A program made the translations under genes and the position numbers. From the NCBI GenBank assembly GCA_002329155.1, contig DCXY01000024.1:73571-137570 (forward strand): a stretch of DNA of 64,000 nucleotides, read 5' to 3'. This document shows, one piece after another, positions 60,266-64,000 of this stretch. The notes beneath the pieces were generated by a model. That model did no database searches. It was given only the letters and a program-made list of their open reading frames with translations, and was not told the origin of the DNA. The stretch is from Stenotrophomonas sp. UBA2124. GTDB taxonomy: Bacteria > Pseudomonadota > Gammaproteobacteria > Xanthomonadales > Xanthomonadaceae. Numbering within the stretch: position 1 is the first letter of the stretch; every line of letters starts with the position of its first letter.

Positions 60266-61252
60266 ATGAAGATTCTGGTCACCGGTGGCGGTGGTTTCCT
60301 GGGGCAGGCGCTGTGCCGTGGGCTGGTCGAGCGTGGGCACGAAGTGCTCAGCTTCAATCGCGGGTATTACCCGGCATTGCAGGAACTGGGCGTGGGCCAG
60401 ATTCGTGGCGATCTGGCCGATGCCAACGCCGTACGGCATGCCGCCGATGGCGTGGATGCGGTGTTCCACAACGCCGCCAAGGCCGGCGCGTGGGGCAGTT
60501 ACGACAGCTATTTCCAGGCCAACGTGGTCGGCACCCGCAACGTGCTCGATGCCTGCCGCACGCATGGCATCGGCCGGCTGGTGTACACCTCCACGCCCAG
60601 CGTGACCCATCGGGCCACCCATCCGGTGGAAGGGCTGGGCGCTGACGAAGTGCCGTATGGCGAGGATTTCCAGGCGCCCTACGCGGCAACCAAGACCATT
60701 GCCGAGCAGGAAGTGCTGGCCGCCAACAGCCCACAGCTGGCCACGATCGCGCTGCGCCCGCGCCTGATCTGGGGGCCGGGTGACAACCAGCTGGTGCCGC
60801 GTCTGGCCCAGCGTGCGCGCGCAGGGCGCCTGCGCTTCGTCGGCGATGGCAGCAACAAGGTGGACACGACGTTCATCGACAACGCCGCGCAGGCGCATTT
60901 CGATGCGTTCGATCATCTGGTGGTGGGCGCAGCCTGCGCCGGCAAGGCGTACTTCATTTCCAACGGCGAACCGCTGCCGATGCGCGAGCTGCTGAACAAG
61001 CTGCTGGCGGCGGTGGGTGCGCCTGCGGTGGAGAAGAACATCTCGTTCAAGGCGGCGTACCGTATCGGTGCGGTCTGCGAAAAGATGTGGCCACTGCTGC
61101 GCCTGTCGGGTGAGCCGCCGATGACGCGCTTTCTTGCCGAGCAGCTGTGTACACCGCACTGGTATTCGATGGAGCCGGCGCGCCGTGATTTTGGTTATGT
61201 GCCAAGGGTCACAATCGAAGAGGGCCTGCGTCGCCTTGCAGCAGCGCGCTGA
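60266..61252 (+). CDS. oleD: OleD, NAD(P)-dependent 2-alkyl-3-ketoalkanoate reductase
   Basis: This 328-residue short-chain (extended) dehydrogenase has the dinucleotide motif TGGGGFLGQAL (residues 6-16) and the active-site pair in PYAATKTIAEQEV (Tyr, Lys). In the olefin pathway OleD reduces the OleA product to a beta-hydroxy acid. Its place after oleC matches the known cluster. It reads downstream of the DUF559 insertion. Confidence 0.92.
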   Translation: MKILVTGGGGFLGQALCRGLVERGHEVLSFNRGYYPALQELGVGQIRGDLADANAVRHAADGVDAVFHNAAKAGAWGSYDSYFQANVVGTRNVLDACRTHGIGRLVYTSTPSVTHRATHPVEGLGADEVPYGEDFQAPYAATKTIAEQEVLAANSPQLATIALRPRLIWGPGDNQLVPRLAQRARAGRLRFVGDGSNKVDTTFIDNAAQAHFDAFDHLVVGAACAGKAYFISNGEPLPMRELLNKLLAAVGAPAVEKNISFKAAYRIGAVCEKMWPLLRLSGEPPMTRFLAEQLCTPHWYSMEPARRDFGYVPRVTIEEGLRRLAAAR

Positions 61253-61354
61253 ATGTCGCCCGGGCCATCGTCATGCGATGCTCACGATTCCATCACTGCA
61301 TCACTACCGGTGTTTGCACAGGATGGGGCCTGCTTCCAAACACAGGACATCGCC

Positions 61355-61510
61355 ATGCTTCATTACGCCGTCGTCTTCTTCGTGATCGCCATCATCGCTG
61401 CCGTGCTGGGCTTCAGCGGCATCGCCGGTGCGGCCAGCAACATCGCCTGGATCCTGTTCGTGGTCTTCCTGATCCTGGCGGTCATCTCGCTGTTCCGGAA
61501 GAAGGTCTAG
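61355..61510 (+). CDS. DUF1328 small membrane protein
   Basis: This 51-residue protein has two membrane segments (MLHYAVVFFVIAIIAAVLGF and IAWILFVVFLILAVISLF) and ends in a short basic KKV tail. The length and pattern are those of the DUF1328 (YtjA) family. It begins at 61355 and ends just before a strong hairpin. Confidence 0.88.
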   Translation: MLHYAVVFFVIAIIAAVLGFSGIAGAASNIAWILFVVFLILAVISLFRKKV

Positions 61511-61549
61511 TTTCAGCCGCGTCCAATTGAGGCGCGTCTGATTGAAAAT

Positions 61550-61579
61550 GGCCCGCCCCGGCAGCAACCGGGGCGGGCC
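61550..61579. terminator. Strong bidirectional terminator hairpin
   Basis: GGCCCGCCCCGG (61550-61561) and CCGGGGCGGGCC (61568-61579) form a perfect 12-bp stem around CAGCAA. A GTTGCGTTT run follows on the plus strand and an ATTTTC run on the minus strand. Confidence 0.8.
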
Positions 61580-61629
61580 GTTGCGTTTGTGCCGGTGGCG
61601 GCGCGTGCAGCCACCGGCGGCGCCGGCAC

Positions 61630-62736
61630 TCAGGTGGCCGGCGTGATCGAGCTGGCCAGTGCCTTGTCGGCAGCGTGGCGCTCCAGCGCCAGTTCCACCA
61701 GGCGGGTGATCAGTGAGGTGTAGTCCAGCCCGGTGGCGCCCCACAGCTTGGGATACATGCTGATCTTGGTGAAGCCGGGCAGGGTGTTGATCTCGTTGAT
61801 GACCACCTCACCCGTCGGGGTGAGGAACACATCCACGCGCGCCATGCCCGCGCATTCCAGTGCCTGATAGGCACGGACGGCGATGTCGCGGATGCGCTGC
61901 TGCGCATCGGCGCTGATGTCGGCCGGAATCACCGTTTCGGCACCATTGGCGCTGATGTATTTGGTGTCGTAGGCGTAGAAGTCGTCGTGCACCACCACTT
62001 CGCCGCAGACGCTGGCCTCGGGGTGGTCGTTGCCCAGCACCGCGCATTCGATCTCGCGGCCTTCGATGGCCGATTCCACCAGCACCTTGTGGTCGAAGGA
62101 CAGGGCCAGCGCCATGGCGGTGGCGAACTCTTCTGCGTTGCGTACCTTGCTCACGCCCACCGACGAGCCCTGGTTGGCCGGCTTTACGAACAGCGGCGTG
62201 CCCAGCTGCGCCACCAGCGCGGCGTAGTCGGCCTTGGTGGCGCTGCTGCGGTTGAAGCAGGCGAACGGCGCCACGGCCAGGCCGGCGTCGCGCAGCAGGC
62301 GCTTGGTCACGTCCTTGTCCATGGCGGCGGCCGAGCCGAGCACGCCGGAGCCGACGAAGGGCAGGTTGGCCATCCGCAGCAGGCCCTGCAGCGAGCCGTC
62401 CTCGCCCAGGGTGCCGTGCACGATGGGGAAGATCACGTCGATCTGCTGCAGCGCGGTGGCCGGGTTGCTGGGCACCAGCTGCGCCTGTTCGCGGCCGGGC
62501 AGCACCGATACCGCGTTGCCGGAGGCGTTGAGGGCGATGCGCGAGGGGTCGCTGGCGTTGAGCAGGAACTGCTGCGGGTCGCTGACGTGCCAGTGGCCCT
62601 GCTTGTCGATGCCGATCAGGCTGACGTCGAAGCGTTCCTTGTCCATCGCGTCGAGGATGTTCTTCGCCGACTGCAGCGAGACCTCGTGCTCGGCCGAACG
62701 ACCGCCGAAAATGATGCCAACGCGGGTCTTGCCCAT
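61630..62736 (-). CDS. ddl: D-alanine--D-alanine ligase
   Basis: This 368-residue ATP-grasp ligase makes the D-Ala-D-Ala dipeptide for peptidoglycan. It starts MGKTRVGIIFGGRSAEHEVSLQS at 62736 and has GSGVLGSAAAMDKDVTKRL, FVKPANQGSSVGVSKV and the C-terminal VINEINTLPGFTKISMYPKLW. These are the Ddl motifs. Its length matches the longer DdlA type. The longer upstream frame is rejected. Confidence 0.95.
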   Translation of the reverse strand: MGKTRVGIIFGGRSAEHEVSLQSAKNILDAMDKERFDVSLIGIDKQGHWHVSDPQQFLLNASDPSRIALNASGNAVSVLPGREQAQLVPSNPATALQQIDVIFPIVHGTLGEDGSLQGLLRMANLPFVGSGVLGSAAAMDKDVTKRLLRDAGLAVAPFACFNRSSATKADYAALVAQLGTPLFVKPANQGSSVGVSKVRNAEEFATAMALALSFDHKVLVESAIEGREIECAVLGNDHPEASVCGEVVVHDDFYAYDTKYISANGAETVIPADISADAQQRIRDIAVRAYQALECAGMARVDVFLTPTGEVVINEINTLPGFTKISMYPKLWGATGLDYTSLITRLVELALERHAADKALASSITPAT

Positions 62737-62860
62737 TGCCTGTGTGCTCCTGCGGGATGTCGTGTGAGGTATGCATAGCATGAACCGTTGCCTGGGAGCA
62801 GGGAACCGGGAAGGGGGAACGGGGAATGAATCGGCGGGACGGGCGGGGCATCTGACGTCT

Positions 62861-62958
62861 GTAGCCCGGGTAAGCGCAGCGCACCCGGGAAGCACGCAGA
62901 CCATCAGCCGTCCTTGCTCCTGTTGCATTCCCGGGTGCGCTGCGCTTACCCGGGCTAC
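62861..62958. repeat. Perfect 31-bp inverted repeat
   Basis: GTAGCCCGGGTAAGCGCAGC begins the left arm (62861-62891), and the right arm (62928-62958) is its exact reverse complement, with 36 bases between. It lies in the 281-bp gap between ddl and ubiJ and could form a cruciform or RNA hairpin. Confidence 0.85.
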
Positions 62959-63017
62959 GGGGTGCGGGAGGTCGCGCATGCGCGGCAGCGCAGCCCCGCT
63001 CCGGTAGAATCCCCTGC

Positions 63018-63671
63018 ATGTCTCCATCCCCCCTCAATGTCATCAAGCCGCTGGCCGGGCGTGCGCTGGAAGTGGCGCTCAACCGCGCGCTGGCGCTGGA
63101 CCCGGATACCCGCACCGCACTGGCCTCGCTGGACGGCCAGCGCATCGCCCTGACCCTGGAATCGCCCCCGCTGGCGATGCAGATCGGCGTCAGCGGCCCG
63201 CGCCTGACCGTCGGCCCGGTGGACCCCTCGCTGGAACCCGACCTGGCCGTGCGCAGCACGTTGGGTGGCGTGCTGGCGCAGTTGCCCTTCCTGGCCAACG
63301 CGCGCCGCAACGCCAGCGGTGCACCGGCGGGACGGGTGAAGGTCTCCGGCGATGCCGAACTGGCGCGCCGCCTGCAGCAGCTGGCCACGCGCTACGACCC
63401 GGATTGGCAGCAGCCCTTCGTCAAGGCGTTCGGTGACGTGCTGGGCGTGCAGATCGCACAGACCCTGCGCGGTGCGCTGGCACAGGCCCGCCGTGGCATG
63501 AAGGACCTGGCCCAGAGCGCGGCCGAATACGTCACCGAAGAATCGCGTGACGTGGTGGCGCGCGGCGAGCTGGACGCCTTCCACGATGACGTGGACGTGG
63601 TGCGCGATGACGTGGAGCGGCTGGCCGCGCGCGTGTCGCGCCTGCGCCAGCGCATGGGAGGTGCCGCATGA
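63018..63671 (+). CDS. ubiJ: Ubiquinone biosynthesis accessory factor UbiJ
   Basis: This 217-residue protein has an N-terminal SCP2-type lipid-binding domain (IKPLAGRALEVALNRALALD, RIALTLESPPLAMQI and GVLAQLPFLANARRN) and a C-terminal helix pair (VEFHDDVDVVRDDVERLAA in outline). UbiJ acts with UbiB and UbiK in aerobic ubiquinone biosynthesis. Its stop overlaps the ubiB start by 4 bp (ATGA). Confidence 0.88.
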   Translation: MSPSPLNVIKPLAGRALEVALNRALALDPDTRTALASLDGQRIALTLESPPLAMQIGVSGPRLTVGPVDPSLEPDLAVRSTLGGVLAQLPFLANARRNASGAPAGRVKVSGDAELARRLQQLATRYDPDWQQPFVKAFGDVLGVQIAQTLRGALAQARRGMKDLAQSAAEYVTEESRDVVARGELDAFHDDVDVVRDDVERLAARVSRLRQRMGGAA

Positions 63672-64000
63672 AGGCGACTCGTGCCATGTTCCGCGCCAGC
63701 CGCATCGGCAAGGTGATCCTGCGCTACCGTCTGGACGACCTGCTGGTGGATACACCCGCGGAGCGCTGGCTGCGCCTGGCCAAGCCGTTCGTGCCGCGTG
63801 CCAGCGCCGACATCGCCTCGCAGTCACGCGGCGCGCGCCTGCGTCTGGCGCTGCAGGAGCTGGGGCCGATCTTCGTCAAGTTCGGGCAGATCCTGTCCAC
63901 CCGCCGCGATCTGGTGCCGCCGGATGTGGCGGTGGAACTGACCCTGCTGCAGGACCGGGTGAAGCCGTTCGATGGCGAGCAGGCACGGGCCATCGTCGAG
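63668..64000 (+). CDS. ubiB: UbiB, ubiquinone biosynthesis kinase-like protein (5' part)
   Basis: The first 111 codons are inside the window; the gene runs off the end. The start overlaps ubiJ by 4 bp. The visible sequence has the UbiB stretches RLRLALQELGPIFVKFGQIL, STRRDLVPPDVAVELTLLQD and VKPFDGEQA, including the conserved KxGQ motif (KFGQ) typical of the ADCK/UbiB family. Confidence 0.9.
   Translation, partial: MKATRAMFRASRIGKVILRYRLDDLLVDTPAERWLRLAKPFVPRASADIASQSRGARLRLALQELGPIFVKFGQILSTRRDLVPPDVAVELTLLQDRVKPFDGEQARAIVE

Overview
The window looks like a chromosomal segment of a gamma-proteobacterium of the Xanthomonadaceae, most probably Stenotrophomonas or a close relative. This is an inference. 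It rests on high G+C, an integron integrase beside ilvD (the known site of the Xanthomonas chromosomal integron), an oleABCD long-chain olefin cluster, a TrmL/D-Ala-D-Ala ligase/UbiJ-UbiB housekeeping context, and many short G+C-rich palindromic intergenic repeats typical of this family.

Layout. 1-2799: end of an acyl-CoA dehydrogenase and two CaiB/BaiF CoA-transferases. 2773-3558: three direct copies of a 262-bp unit carrying the CoA-transferase 3' end, a palindromic repeat and the 3' half of a lipoprotein gene. 3391-10835: a minus-strand run of small, mostly uncharacterised secreted or membrane proteins. 10924-22014: a chromosomal integron with 22 attC sites, an attI junction and an apparently intact IntI. 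Sixteen cassettes carry a gene, including a KptA RNA 2'-phosphotransferase, a barstar-like inhibitor, a TIGR02391/Ymh protein with a HEPN-like RxxxxH motif, a degenerate GT51-like protein and a WapI-like immunity protein. Six cassettes of about 280 bp are copies of one another without a conserved reading frame. 22179-24017: ilvD. 24352-26772: a ygiB/ygiC-like pair and a zinc-ribbon protein. 26769-33916: an RDD / SpoIIM-like / DUF4129 / DUF4350 / MoxR / DUF58 operon. 34117-35645: a DUF2167 protein and a gamma-carbonic anhydrase.

35892-49132 holds a catabolic region: LysR and GntR regulators, an FAD-dependent dehydrogenase with a 63-residue companion, a CoA-transferase, two MmgE/PrpD proteins, a PaaK-like CoA ligase, an amidase, a third CaiB/BaiF protein and an MHS-type transporter. 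The last six form a tight co-directional run, and the substrate is unknown. 49360-54192: TrmL, a secreted protein with three internal repeats, an M16 peptidase and a DUF4156 lipoprotein. 54313-61252: oleA, oleB, oleC and oleD, interrupted by a PLD-like nuclease, a YkgJ-type cysteine-cluster protein and a DUF559 nuclease. 61355-64000: a DUF1328 protein, ddl, ubiJ and the start of ubiB.

The most unusual part is the integron. It combines an intact integrase, a hairpin covering the likely intI ribosome binding site, RNA-processing and antitoxin-like cargo, and a dispersed family of ORF-less cassettes that share one attC subtype. A second unusual point is a repeat pair flanking the DUF559 gene whose central segment is inverted between the two copies.
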